From Pseudomonas putida (GTDB taxonomy: Bacteria; Pseudomonadota; Gammaproteobacteria; Pseudomonadales; Pseudomonadaceae), in contig NZ_JANHLK010000001.1 in assembly GCF_028682635.1 (NCBI RefSeq), positions 62,001 through 126,000 on the forward strand: DNA of 64,000 bases, written 5' to 3'. The notes under the pieces were generated by a model. It searched no databases, was not told where the DNA came from, and was given only the letters and a program-made list of their open reading frames with translations. A program made the translations under genes and the position numbers. Positions 45,997 to 54,893 of the stretch are shown here, in pieces. How positions within the stretch are numbered: position 1 is the first letter of the stretch; each line of letters starts with the position of its first letter.

Positions 45997-46335
45997 CTAT
46001 TGGCTCACGCCTCCTAAAGAGCCCGAGCCACCTTCGGTGGTGGTCGAGCCGATGCCGGGGGCGGCGTTATCGGGTGTCTTGGTGTCGGGCTGGTTCAGGC
46101 CACCCTGGCGGCCGGCATCGTTGCCCTGGATGCGCGGATCGGTACCGGTTGACGGCGGCAGGCTGCTGTCGACGCCCGTGCCGTTGGTGTTGATGCCGGG
46201 GGCGCTCTGGATGGCGGGGGCTCTGGGCGATTCGACCGGGTTGGTCGGGCCGGTGCCGGACGCGGTGGTGGCAGCATTGGCAAGCGGGGAGAGCAGGACA
46301 GCGAGGGCGAGAGCGGTCAACCGGGGCGTGCGCAT
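45997..46335 (-). CDS. Secreted low-complexity protein
   Basis: This 112-residue protein has a clear signal peptide ('LTALALAVLLSPLANA', cleavage near residue 21) and a mature part rich in Gly, Thr, Ser, Pro and Asn with no cysteine. It is probably periplasmic or secreted and disordered. GGAG stands before the ATG. No known domain; role unknown. Confidence 0.65.
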   Translation of the reverse strand: MRTPRLTALALAVLLSPLANAATTASGTGPTNPVESPRAPAIQSAPGINTNGTGVDSSLPPSTGTDPRIQGNDAGRQGGLNQPDTKTPDNAAPGIGSTTTEGGSGSLGGVSQ

Positions 46336-46419
46336 GGTGGTGTCTCCATTGATTTAGAGTCCCTACCTGATGTTGGTCCGCCCCCGTTTCGGATTGGTGC
46401 CTGATGAACGACGAACGGT

Positions 46420-47625
46420 TCAGGCTTGCAGCAATGACCTGGTCGAGCTCAGCCGACGCCAGATCAGGCGACCCACGGTGATCAGCCAGTTGAGGCCGGC
46501 GACCGCCAACAGGGTGTACAGCAGCGTCGCCATTCCTTGCTCGACGATGATTTTCCCGGCAAGCAGCGGGAAGCCGAACACGCCGATGAAATACGACAGA
46601 CTGAACAGCAGCAAGGATTGCGCGGTGGTGCCGTTCGGCGCCTCATTCGCGGCCAGGCCGTTGATCACCGAATAGGTCAGGCCGTAACCGACCCCGAGCA
46701 TCACCGCCGCCAACACATAGCTCAAGCCATCGTCGACCACGAAACCGAACATCAGGATCGAGCCCATCATCAGGCCCGACAGCAGGCACGAGGCGCGCAG
46801 CGGATCGCGCTTGACCACGAAGCCGGCGATCAGCAGGCGGCTGCTGATCGCCGCACCCATGAAGCCGAGGAAGAACAGCGAATAGTCCAGTGAGCGCGCG
46901 GCGGCGTAGCTGGTCTGGAAACTCGACAGGCCGCCGAAAACGCAACCGCCAAGGCCGACCATGACGATCGGCAGCACCGCCCGGGACGACAGCACTTGCG
47001 CGGCGGCACGCCAGGAAATCCGCGACACGGCAGTCGAGGGCACGGCCGCTTTTTTCAGCTGGCCATCCAGTCTCCAGAACAGCAACACGCCCATCAGGCT
47101 GGCCAGCGCGGCCAGGTAAAACGCGGCCGTCACCGGATAGCCCAAGGCACTGGCGGCACGACCGAGCAAAGGACCACTGCCGATTCCGCTCATCATGCTG
47201 CCCGACAGCAGGGCAAAATATTTGGCCCGTTGCGCAGGCGTCACCAGGCTCGCGACGATGATCGGCCCGAGGGTATAGAACACCCCCCAGCCCAAGCCCA
47301 GCAGCAGCCCGAAAAACAGCAGCCATTGGCCAAAGCCCGGTGTCAGGGCAAAGCCCAGGCTGGCGACCACCAGCAACAAGCCGAACAGTGCCACCGAGCG
47401 GGCCGCACCAAGCAGGTCGCACAGGTGGCCGGAAACGATCACCGCCGCGAAGGTACTGAGCATCGCCGCCGAAATCACGCTGCCGGCATCGTGCTCGTTA
47501 CCCCCGCGAGAGTCGATCAGCAATGACAGCAAAAAAGTCGAGCCGTAGGACAGGGACAGCAAGTAGCTGGCCAGGCAAAACAGGCCGAACAACTTGCTGG
47601 AGACTTGAGGTGTTGCAGTAGACAT
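46420..47625 (-). CDS. Major facilitator superfamily transporter
   Basis: This 401-residue protein has twelve predicted membrane helices in two halves and MFS-like loops, with 'GHLCDLLGAARSVALFG' after helix 2 and 'LGLGWGVFYTLGPIIVASLV' in the N-terminal half. AAGGAA lies before the ATG. Substrate is not predicted; an efflux role is plausible. An inverted repeat that may be its operator lies 20 bp upstream of the start. Confidence 0.85.
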   Translation of the reverse strand: MSTATPQVSSKLFGLFCLASYLLSLSYGSTFLLSLLIDSRGGNEHDAGSVISAAMLSTFAAVIVSGHLCDLLGAARSVALFGLLLVVASLGFALTPGFGQWLLFFGLLLGLGWGVFYTLGPIIVASLVTPAQRAKYFALLSGSMMSGIGSGPLLGRAASALGYPVTAAFYLAALASLMGVLLFWRLDGQLKKAAVPSTAVSRISWRAAAQVLSSRAVLPIVMVGLGGCVFGGLSSFQTSYAAARSLDYSLFFLGFMGAAISSRLLIAGFVVKRDPLRASCLLSGLMMGSILMFGFVVDDGLSYVLAAVMLGVGYGLTYSVINGLAANEAPNGTTAQSLLLFSLSYFIGVFGFPLLAGKIIVEQGMATLLYTLLAVAGLNWLITVGRLIWRRLSSTRSLLQA

Positions 47626-47645
47626 GACGCGGTTCCTTGACCCGA

Positions 47646-47668
47646 TAGATACCCAGGGCCTCTATCTA
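47646..47668. promoter_or_regulatory. TAGATA-N11-TATCTA dyad upstream of the MFS gene
   Basis: Six-base perfect arms with an 11-base spacer start 20 bp before the MFS start codon. The T-N11-A spacing is like LysR-type sites, but no regulator gene is adjacent. Confidence 0.4.
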
Positions 47669-47819
47669 CCACGCCGGGCGCCAAGGATAGGTCCGAGGTT
47701 CGCGATGCCAGGGTTAGCGGTGGGCGGAGTAATGCCCGGGATGACATTTTCATTTCCCATGTGACGAGCGCCACGCACCGCCTTAGTATGGCGTTTTCAA
47801 CTTCTGACAAGGCACGTCC

Positions 47820-48302
47820 ATGACGATCGAAATCCGCCCGGCGACCCCCAGTGACGCACCGCAAATCCTCGCGTTCATCACGGAACTGGCCGACTACGAA
47901 CGTGCCCGCCATGAAGTCATCGCCAGCGTCGCCGACATCGAACGCAGCCTGTTCAGCGAAGGGGCCACGGCCCATGGCCTGATTTGCCTGCGCGCAGGCG
48001 TGCCCATCGGTTTTGCGGTGTTCTTTTTCAGCTACTCCACGTGGCTGGGCAGCAACTGCCTGTACCTCGAAGACCTGTACATCACGCCTGAGCAGCGTGG
48101 CGGCGGGGCGGGCAAGACCCTGTTGCGCCACCTGGCGAAAATCGCCTGTGCCAACGACTGCGGGCGCTTCGAATGGAGCGTGCTGGAGTGGAATACCCCG
48201 GCCATCGACTTCTACAAATCCCTGGGTGCGCAGCCGCAGGAGGAGTGGGTTCGCTACCGCATGGATGGCAAGGTGCTGAGAGAGTTCGCAGACGGTAATT
48301 AA
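47820..48302 (+). CDS. GNAT-family N-acetyltransferase
   Basis: This 160-residue acetyltransferase begins MTIEIRPATPSDAPQIL and has the acetyl-CoA loop 'QRGGGAGKTLLRHLA' after 'LEDLYITPE'. This pattern is that of the diamine/thialysine acetyltransferase-like GNAT group (SSAT2 type), although the substrate is not proved. AAGGCA lies before the ATG. It is divergent from the MFS gene. Confidence 0.87.
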   Translation: MTIEIRPATPSDAPQILAFITELADYERARHEVIASVADIERSLFSEGATAHGLICLRAGVPIGFAVFFFSYSTWLGSNCLYLEDLYITPEQRGGGAGKTLLRHLAKIACANDCGRFEWSVLEWNTPAIDFYKSLGAQPQEEWVRYRMDGKVLREFADGN

Positions 48303-48320
48303 TCACGGCGTAAACCCATC

Positions 48321-48403
48321 TGTAGGAGCTGGCTTGCCAGCGAAGGCGACCTGAAGAGCAGCGCAGCACCTCAGGTTGGATCACCAGCAAGCCGGCTCCA
48401 GTA
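48321..48403. repeat. REP pair, imperfect
   Basis: TGTAGGAGCTGGCTTGCCAG (48321-48340) faces a degraded inverted copy, CACCAGCAAGCCGGCTCCAG. It lies after the acetyltransferase gene. Confidence 0.75.
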
Positions 48404-48467
48404 CTGTGTATGTTTCAAATATCGCAGAAATCAACGTCTGCGATTTTTTTTGTCTGAAATAAGCGTA

Positions 48468-48526
48468 TCCCAATATATGGGAGTGATATTTATATATTGA
48501 GATTTATCGGCGCCAAGGTTTATAGT
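48468..48526 (+). promoter_or_regulatory. Promoter and operator upstream of dgoK (copy B)
   Basis: TCCCAATATATGGGA (48468-48482), TTGAGA (48497-48502), 18 bases and TATAGT (48521-48526) repeat the layout at 35906. The dyad lies just upstream of the -35 box. Confidence 0.78.
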
Positions 48527-48563
48527 CCCCTCACTCACTGCCAAAAACAGAACAGGTGAAGCG

Positions 48564-49556
48564 ATGCAGGCGCAATTGATCGCGCTCGACTGGGGGACAA
48601 CCTCATTACGTGCCTACAAACTTGCCGCGGGCGGCCAGGTGCTCGAACAGCGTTCGCTGTCGTCGGGGATCATGCAGTTGCCCAAGGCTGGGCGAATCAT
48701 CAACGGCCGCGAATGCGTCGACGGGTTTGAACTGGCGTTTGACGAAGCCTGCGGTGACTGGCTCGACCAACAGCCCGACTTGCCGGTGATCGCCTGCGGC
48801 ATGGTCGGCAGCGCCCAGGGCTGGCGCGAAGCGGCCTATCGCGACACGCCTGCGAACGTCGCCAACCTCGGCACCTCCCTGCAAACCGTACGCAGCCTTC
48901 GCGGCGTCGATGTACACATCGTGCCGGGCGTGATCCAGCGTTCGCGCCTGCCGAACGTGATGCGCGGCGAGGAAACCCAGGTGCTTGGCGTGCTGCACAA
49001 CCTGGCGGGCGAGGCGGGCGCCGATCTGCTGATCGGACTGCCGGGCAGCCATTCGAAATGGGTGGAAGTGGCCGATGGCTGCATCGTGCATTTCGACACC
49101 TTCATGACCGGCGAAATCTTCGCCGTGCTCAGCGAACACAGCATCCTGGGGCGCACCCAGCAGCGTGGCGGGTCATTCGATGGCGACGCGTTCGATCGCG
49201 GCGTGCAGGTGGCGTTGTCGACGGAGGGCGAAATCGGTCCCCTGTCGACCCTGTTCAGCGCCCGCAGCCTTGGCTTGACCGGCGAACTCAGCGCCACGGC
49301 GCAAGCGGATTATCTGTCCGGCCTGCTCATCGGCCATGAACTGTCGGCCCTGGCGTGCGTGCAGCGGCGTCGACGCAACAGCGTGCACCTGCCTTCGATC
49401 ATCCTGATCGGCAATGCCCAACTGTGCAGCCGCTACAGCAGGGCGCTCGATGCCTGCGGTTTTTCCCAGGTGACGCTGGCCGAGCAGGCCACCGAACGCG
49501 GCTTGTGGCAGCTGGCCCTGGCGGCCGGCCTGGTCGCGGCCAATCCCCATCGTTAA
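48564..49556 (+). CDS. dgoK: 2-dehydro-3-deoxygalactonokinase
   Basis: DgoK phosphorylates 2-keto-3-deoxygalactonate at C6. The 330-residue protein starts with the phosphate loop 'ALDWGTTSLRAYK' and has 'GLPGSHSKWV' and 'GNAQLCSRYSRAL', as in the family. AACAGGTGAAG precedes the ATG. It is first in the dgoKAD operon and has the promoter shared with the SDR gene. Confidence 0.95.
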   Translation: MQAQLIALDWGTTSLRAYKLAAGGQVLEQRSLSSGIMQLPKAGRIINGRECVDGFELAFDEACGDWLDQQPDLPVIACGMVGSAQGWREAAYRDTPANVANLGTSLQTVRSLRGVDVHIVPGVIQRSRLPNVMRGEETQVLGVLHNLAGEAGADLLIGLPGSHSKWVEVADGCIVHFDTFMTGEIFAVLSEHSILGRTQQRGGSFDGDAFDRGVQVALSTEGEIGPLSTLFSARSLGLTGELSATAQADYLSGLLIGHELSALACVQRRRRNSVHLPSIILIGNAQLCSRYSRALDACGFSQVTLAEQATERGLWQLALAAGLVAANPHR

Positions 49557-49575
49557 CCCTGACTGGAGTCCTGAC

Positions 49576-50196
49576 ATGCTCAAACAAGCACTGGCGCAAA
49601 ACGGTCTGATCGCGATCCTGCGTGGCCTGCGTCCGCAAGAAGCAGCTGCCATCGGCGAAGTCCTGTACGCCGCCGGCTTTCGCGTCATCGAAGTGCCGCT
49701 CAATTCCCCCGAGCCGTACGAAAGCATTCGCATCCTGCGCAGCAGCCTGCCCGCCGATTGCCTGATCGGCGCGGGCACGGTGCTGACGCCGGAGCAGGTT
49801 GAGCAGGTAAAAGCGGCGGGCGGCCAGGTGATCGTCATGCCCCACAGCGATCCCAAGGTGTTGCGTGCGGCGAAAGCGGCCGGCCTGTACCTGTCGCCCG
49901 GTGTCGCCACCCCGACCGAGGCCTTCGCGGCACTGGCCGAGGGCGCTGATGTGCTGAAGCTGTTCCCCGCCGAGCAGATGGGCCCGGCGGTCGTCAAGGC
50001 CTGGCTCGCGGTGTTGCCCGCCGGAACCATTCTGGCGCCGGTTGGCGGCATCACCCCGGACAACATGCAGGTGTTCATCGACGCCGGCGTCAAGGGTTTC
50101 GGCCTCGGTTCCGGCCTGTTCAAACCGGGCATGACCCCGGCGCAAGTGGCGGCCAATGCCAAGGCCTATGTCGCTGCCTGGAAAGCCCTTCGCTAA
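49576..50196 (+). CDS. dgoA: 2-dehydro-3-deoxy-6-phosphogalactonate aldolase
   Basis: DgoA splits KDPGal into pyruvate and glyceraldehyde-3-phosphate. The 206-residue TIM-barrel aldolase has the Schiff-base lysine Lys128 in 'DVLKLFPAEQMGP', plus 'IGAGTVLTPEQV' and 'GLGSGLFKPG'. It follows dgoK by 19 bp. The 'LFPAE' form and its place next to dgoK and dgoD separate it from the KDPG aldolase Eda. Confidence 0.95.
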   Translation: MLKQALAQNGLIAILRGLRPQEAAAIGEVLYAAGFRVIEVPLNSPEPYESIRILRSSLPADCLIGAGTVLTPEQVEQVKAAGGQVIVMPHSDPKVLRAAKAAGLYLSPGVATPTEAFAALAEGADVLKLFPAEQMGPAVVKAWLAVLPAGTILAPVGGITPDNMQVFIDAGVKGFGLGSGLFKPGMTPAQVAANAKAYVAAWKALR

Positions 50197-50259
50197 GACT
50201 TTTTTGGCGCTGCGTGCGCTGCATCTAATAAGAGCTGCATTGATAAAAAGAGAGCACAG

Positions 50260-51408
50260 ATGAAAATCACCAAACTGACTACCTTCATCGTTCCGCCACG
50301 CTGGTGCTTCCTCAAGGTCGAGACCGACGAAGGCGTGACCGGCTGGGGCGAGCCCGTGGTCGAAGGCCGCGCCCACACCGTCGCTGCCGCCGTTGAAGAA
50401 TTGTCCGACTACCTGATCGGCAAAGACCCGCGCAACATCGAAGACATCTGGACCGTGCTCTATCGCGGCGGCTTCTACCGAGGCGGCGCGATCCACATGA
50501 GCGCCCTGGCCGGTATCGACCAGGCGTTGTGGGACATCAAGGGCAAGGCCCTGGGCGTGTCGGTCAGTGACCTGCTGGGTGGTCAGGTGCGGGACAAGAT
50601 CCGCGTGTATTCGTGGATCGGCGGCGACCGTCCGGCAGACACCGCGCGGGCGGCGAAGGAAGCGGTCAGCCGGGGTTTCACCGCGGTGAAAATGAACGGC
50701 ACCGAAGAGCTGCAGTTCCTCGATACCTTCGACAAGGTCGACCTGGCCCTGGCCAACGTCGCCGCCGTGCGTGACGCGGTGGGGCCGAACGTCGGCATCG
50801 GCGTCGATTTCCATGGCCGGGTGCACAAGCCCATGGCCAAGGTGCTGATGAAGGAACTCGACCCGTACAAACTGATGTTCATCGAAGAGCCGGTGCTCAG
50901 CGAAAACTACGAAGCGCTGAAGGAACTGGCGCCGCTGACCAGCACGCCGATCGCCCTGGGTGAGCGGCTGTTCTCGCGCTGGGATTTCAAGCGCGTGCTC
51001 AGCGAAGGCTACGTCGACATCATCCAGCCCGATGCTTCCCACGCCGGTGGCATCACCGAAACCCGCAAGATCGCCAACATGGCCGAAGCCTACGACGTGG
51101 CGCTGGCGCTGCATTGCCCACTGGGCCCGATCGCGCTGGCGGCGTGCCTGCAACTGGACGCGGTCTGCTACAACGCGTTCATCCAGGAGCAGAGCCTGGG
51201 CATCCATTACAACGAGAGCAACGACCTGCTCGACTACGTCAAAGACCCGCGGGTATTCGACTACGACAAAGGTTTCGTCAAGATCCCCAACGGCCCGGGC
51301 CTGGGCATCGAGATCAACGAGGAATACGTGATCGAACGCGCCGCCGTCGGCCACCGCTGGCGCAACCCGATCTGGCGCCATGCCGATGGCAGTTTTGCCG
51401 AGTGGTGA
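50260..51408 (+). CDS. dgoD: D-galactonate dehydratase
   Basis: DgoD removes water from D-galactonate to give 2-keto-3-deoxygalactonate. The 382-residue enolase-superfamily protein has the metal ligands Asp183, Glu209 and Glu235 and the histidines His185 and His285 at the same positions as reported for E. coli DgoD, with '[12 protein letters not shown]' and '[13 protein letters not shown]'. It is the third gene of the operon. Confidence 0.97.
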   Translation: MKITKLTTFIVPPRWCFLKVETDEGVTGWGEPVVEGRAHTVAAAVEELSDYLIGKDPRNIEDIWTVLYRGGFYRGGAIHMSALAGIDQALWDIKGKALGVSVSDLLGGQVRDKIRVYSWIGGDRPADTARAAKEAVSRGFTAVKMNGTEELQFLDTFDKVDLALANVAAVRDAVGPNVGIGVDFHGRVHKPMAKVLMKELDPYKLMFIEEPVLSENYEALKELAPLTSTPIALGERLFSRWDFKRVLSEGYVDIIQPDASHAGGITETRKIANMAEAYDVALALHCPLGPIALAACLQLDAVCYNAFIQEQSLGIHYNESNDLLDYVKDPRVFDYDKGFVKIPNGPGLGIEINEEYVIERAAVGHRWRNPIWRHADGSFAEW

Positions 51409-51433
51409 GTGCTCCCTGATCCACCACCTATCC

Positions 51434-51537
51434 CCTGTGGGAGCCAGCCTGCTGGCGATTCGGTCGGTACATCCAGCGATGATGGTGACTGACACACCGC
51501 CATCGCCAGCAGGCTGGCTCCCACAGGTTGATCTCCA
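51434..51537. repeat. REP pair between dgoD and the MFS transporter gene
   Basis: CCTGTGGGAGCCAGCCTGC and its inverted copy flank about 50 bases inside the dgo operon. Confidence 0.88.
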
Positions 51538-51597
51538 TGCACAGGGAGATCTGCGTTACTGGTTCGACCTCAATAAACATAAAAAGAGGCACTCCCC

Positions 51598-52908
51598 ATG
51601 CAACCGCAAACCCTCACCGGGCAGGCGTCGTTGGCGGCGCCCAGCCGCAAGCGTTTTTTCATCATGGTGCTGCTGTTCATCACCGTGGTGATCAACTACC
51701 TGGACCGCAGCAACCTGTCGATCGCCGCACCAGCGCTGACCAGCGACCTGGGCATCGATCCGATCCACGTCGGCCTGATCTTCTCCGCCTTCGGCTGGAC
51801 CTACGCCGCCATGCAGATTCCCGGTGGCTGGCTGGTGGACCGGGTGCCGCCGCGCATTCTCTACACCGCCGCACTGTTGCTGTGGTCGATTGCCACGGTC
51901 ATGCTCGGCTTCGCCGGCAGTTTCATCGCCTTGTTCGTGTTGCGCATGGCGGTTGGTGCTCTCGAAGCACCGGCCTATCCGATCAACAGCCGCGTGGTCA
52001 CCACCTGGTTCCCGGAGCGTGAGCGCGCGACGGCCATCGGTTTCTATACCTCCGGGCAGTTCGTCGGCCTGGCTTTCCTGACGCCGGTACTGGCCTGGCT
52101 GCAACATGAATTCGGCTGGCACATGGTGTTCGTCGCCACCGGCGCAGTGGGCATTCTTTGGGCGGTGATCTGGTACGCGGTGTATCGCGAGCCACGGGAT
52201 TTCAAAGGCGCCAACGAGGCCGAAATCGACTTGATCCGCGAAGGCGGCGGGCTGGTGGATATCCAGGCCGAACAGGCCAAGGTCAAGGCCAAGTTCAGCT
52301 GGACCGACCTGGGCATAGTCCTGACCAAGCGCAAGCTCTGGGGCATCTACCTGGGCCAGTTCTGCCTGAATTCGACGCTGTGGTTTTTCCTGACGTGGTT
52401 CCCGACCTACCTGGTGAAATACCGTGGCATGGACTTCATCAAGTCCGGCCTGCTGGCATCGCTGCCGTTTCTCGCGGCGTTCGTCGGCGTGCTGTGTTCC
52501 GGGTTCTTCTCGGACTTTTTGATCCGTCGCGGCTACAGCGTAGGGTTCGCGCGCAAGTTGCCGATCATCAGTGGCCTGCTGATTTCCACCTCGATCATCG
52601 GCGCCAACTTCGTCGAATCGACGCCGCTGGTGATTGCCTTCCTCGCGCTGGCATTTTTCGGCAACGGCCTGGCGTCGATCACCTGGTCGCTGGTGTCGAC
52701 CCTGGCGCCGGCGCGCTTGCTCGGGCTGACCGGTGGGGTGTTCAACTTCATCGGCAACCTGTCGGCCATCGCCACGCCCATCGTCATCGGCTTCCTGGCC
52801 AGCGGTGACTCCTTTGCCCCGGCCATCACCTATATCTCGGTGCTGGCGTTGATCGGTGCACTTTCCTACATCTTGCTGGTGGGCAAGGTCGAGCGTATCA
52901 AGTTGTAG
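51598..52908 (+). CDS. dgoT: MFS anion:cation symporter, galactonate transporter-like
   Basis: This 436-residue protein has twelve membrane helices and the signatures of the sugar-acid branch of the family (DgoT, GudP, GarP): 'INYLDRSNLSIAAPAL' after helix 1, and 'GWTYAAMQIPGGWLVDRVPPR'. It would import galactonate or a related aldonate with protons. AGAGG lies before the ATG at 51598. Its position after dgoKAD supports D-galactonate, though glucarate-type acids are possible. Confidence 0.85.
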   Translation: MQPQTLTGQASLAAPSRKRFFIMVLLFITVVINYLDRSNLSIAAPALTSDLGIDPIHVGLIFSAFGWTYAAMQIPGGWLVDRVPPRILYTAALLLWSIATVMLGFAGSFIALFVLRMAVGALEAPAYPINSRVVTTWFPERERATAIGFYTSGQFVGLAFLTPVLAWLQHEFGWHMVFVATGAVGILWAVIWYAVYREPRDFKGANEAEIDLIREGGGLVDIQAEQAKVKAKFSWTDLGIVLTKRKLWGIYLGQFCLNSTLWFFLTWFPTYLVKYRGMDFIKSGLLASLPFLAAFVGVLCSGFFSDFLIRRGYSVGFARKLPIISGLLISTSIIGANFVESTPLVIAFLALAFFGNGLASITWSLVSTLAPARLLGLTGGVFNFIGNLSAIATPIVIGFLASGDSFAPAITYISVLALIGALSYILLVGKVERIKL

Positions 52909-52968
52909 TCGTGACCTGCGGGCGACCATAATGCCGCCCGTTCACTCGCTCAACGGTAAAGGCTGGAT

Positions 52969-53772
52969 ATGCAGGAAGACGCCCCAAAAATCGCCAAGGA
53001 CGCCGCACCGACTGGCACCCAGACCCTGCTTCGCGGTCTGGGTGTGGTTCAGGCCGTGGCCAGTGGCGCCCGCGATCTCAAGGAAATCGCCCGGTTGATC
53101 GGCACCACGCGCAGCACCACCCATCGCCTGGCCAGTTGCCTGGTGGACGAGCGTTATCTGCGGGTGGTGCCGCAGGTCGGTTATCTGTTGGGGCCCAAGC
53201 TGATCGAGCTGGGATTCCAGGCGCGCGAAGAATTGCCGCTGGTGACCCTGGCCGGGCCGTATCTGGATGAATTGTCGGCAGCCACTGGCGACACTATCCA
53301 CCTGGCGATCCGTGAAGGCGACGAGGTGCTGTACCTGCTCAAGAATCCGGGGCGCAACGGTCCGGAAATGCGCTCGCGGGTCGGCCATCGCATGCCGTTG
53401 GCGCGCACCGGGATCGGCAAGGCGTTGATGCTCGATGACTCGCCGCAGGAATGGCAGCGCCTGTACGAAGTCAGCCTGCCGGTAGGTGGGAAAAATCTGT
53501 TCTGGCCGCAGCACCCGGAGCAGTCCTGGGAGCAGTTCCAGCAGCGTATGGTCGAGTACGTGGCCGGCGGCTACGCCTTCGACCTGGAAGACAACGAACC
53601 GTCGATCCGCTGCGTGGCGGCGCCGATCCGCGATGCCAGCAAACGCATCGTCGCCGGCATCAGCATCGCCAGCACCGTGCCGTACATGCCGCTGGAAAAA
53701 ATGGCCGAGCTGATTCCCCTGATCAAAGGGGTCACGGCCCGGCTGTCGGCGGAGCTTGGCCTCAAGGTTTAG
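52969..53772 (+). CDS. IclR-family transcriptional regulator
   Basis: This 267-residue regulator has an N-terminal winged helix (about residues 17-70: 'LKEIARLIGTTRSTTHRLASCLV' in parts) and a C-terminal ligand domain with 'RVGHRMPLARTGIGKALM' and 'CVAAPIRDASKRIVAGISIAS'. It lies directly after the dgo operon, so it is a candidate for the protein that binds the TCCC-N7-GGGA dyads at 35906 and 48468. It ends within a palindrome shared with the convergent dehydrogenase gene. Confidence 0.88.
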   Translation: MQEDAPKIAKDAAPTGTQTLLRGLGVVQAVASGARDLKEIARLIGTTRSTTHRLASCLVDERYLRVVPQVGYLLGPKLIELGFQAREELPLVTLAGPYLDELSAATGDTIHLAIREGDEVLYLLKNPGRNGPEMRSRVGHRMPLARTGIGKALMLDDSPQEWQRLYEVSLPVGGKNLFWPQHPEQSWEQFQQRMVEYVAGGYAFDLEDNEPSIRCVAAPIRDASKRIVAGISIASTVPYMPLEKMAELIPLIKGVTARLSAELGLKV

Positions 53773-53781
53773 ACCTTGAGG
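53760..53781. repeat. 22-bp palindrome holding both stop codons of convergent genes
   Basis: CCTCAAGGT and ACCTTGAGG flank TTAG. Read on each strand it encodes Leu-Lys-Val and then the stop, so the IclR and dehydrogenase genes overlap by 4 bp tail to tail. There is no T run, so it is a weak terminator at best. Confidence 0.75.
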
Positions 53782-54821
53782 GTCGCCATGTCGATGACGA
53801 AGCGGTACTTCACGTCACCGGCGATCATGCGGGCGTAGGCCTCGTTGATCTGGCGGATGTCGAGCATTTCGATGTCGCAGGTGATGTCGTGCTCGGCGCA
53901 GAAATCCAGCACTTCCTGGGTTTCGGCGATGCCGCCGATCAAGGAACCGGCGAGCACACGACGGCTCATCACCAGCTTTCCGGCATGCATGGGTGGATCC
54001 ACCGGTTCGATCAAGCCCACCAGGATGTGCACGCCGTCGAAGCGCAGGGTGTCGAGGTAGGGATTGAGGTCGTGCTGCACCGGAATGGTGTCGAGCAGGA
54101 AGTCGAAATGTCCCGCCGCGGCCTTCATCTGTTCGGCATCGGTGGACACGATGACGTGGTCCGCGCCCTGGCGGCGGGCCTCTTCAGCCTTGCTCGCCGA
54201 ACGGGTGAACAACGTCACTTCGGCGCCCAGGGCCTTGGCAAACTTGATGCCCATGTGGCCAAGGCCGCCCATGCCCAGAATCCCCACCTTGTCGCCGGCC
54301 TTCACGCCATAGTGCTTTAGCGGCGAGTAGGTGGTAATGCCGGCACACAGGATCGGCGCGGCACTGGCCAGGTCGAGCTTTTGCGGAATACGCACCACGA
54401 AGTGCTCGCTGACCACGATGCTGTCGGAGTAGCCGCCCATGGTGTTGCTGCCATCCACGCGGTCGGGAGTGGCGTAGGTCATGGTCGGGCCTTCGAGGCA
54501 GTATTGCTCGAGGTTGGCCTGGCAGGCGTCGCAGCTGCGGCACGAGTCGACCATGCAGCCGACGCCGACCAGATCGCCGACTTTGTGTTTGCTGACATTC
54601 GCACCGATGGCGGTAACTTTGCCTACGATTTCGTGGCCAGGCATCAAGGGGTATACGGCAATGCCCCACTCGTTGCGGGCCTGATGGATGTCGGAATGGC
54701 ACACGCCGCAGTAGAGAATCTCGATGGCGACGTCGTCGGGGCGTGGGCTGCGGCGTTCGAATTTTACCGGGGCGAGGGGCGTGGTGGCCGACTGGGCGGC
54801 GTATCCGATGGCGGTGTACAT
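53769..54821 (-). CDS. Zinc-dependent NAD(P) alcohol dehydrogenase, YahK/AdhC type
   Basis: This 350-residue medium-chain dehydrogenase has the catalytic zinc site Cys in 'CGVCHSDIH', 'GHEIVG', the structural zinc cysteines in 'CRSCDACQANLEQYC', and the Rossmann motif 'GMGGLGHMGIKFAK'. It probably reduces aldehydes with NADPH, as YahK and cinnamyl alcohol dehydrogenases do. The start MYTAIGYAAQ at 54821 is the family start; an upstream extension of 42 codons is not. It is divergent from the AraC regulator that probably controls it. Confidence 0.92.
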   Translation of the reverse strand: MYTAIGYAAQSATTPLAPVKFERRSPRPDDVAIEILYCGVCHSDIHQARNEWGIAVYPLMPGHEIVGKVTAIGANVSKHKVGDLVGVGCMVDSCRSCDACQANLEQYCLEGPTMTYATPDRVDGSNTMGGYSDSIVVSEHFVVRIPQKLDLASAAPILCAGITTYSPLKHYGVKAGDKVGILGMGGLGHMGIKFAKALGAEVTLFTRSASKAEEARRQGADHVIVSTDAEQMKAAAGHFDFLLDTIPVQHDLNPYLDTLRFDGVHILVGLIEPVDPPMHAGKLVMSRRVLAGSLIGGIAETQEVLDFCAEHDITCDIEMLDIRQINEAYARMIAGDVKYRFVIDMATLKV

Positions 54822-54893
54822 GGTGAACCTCGCAAAAGCGCTGACAAGTGAGGTGGCGCATTCTGGGCGCCGGACCCCATCGCGGCCATGGCG

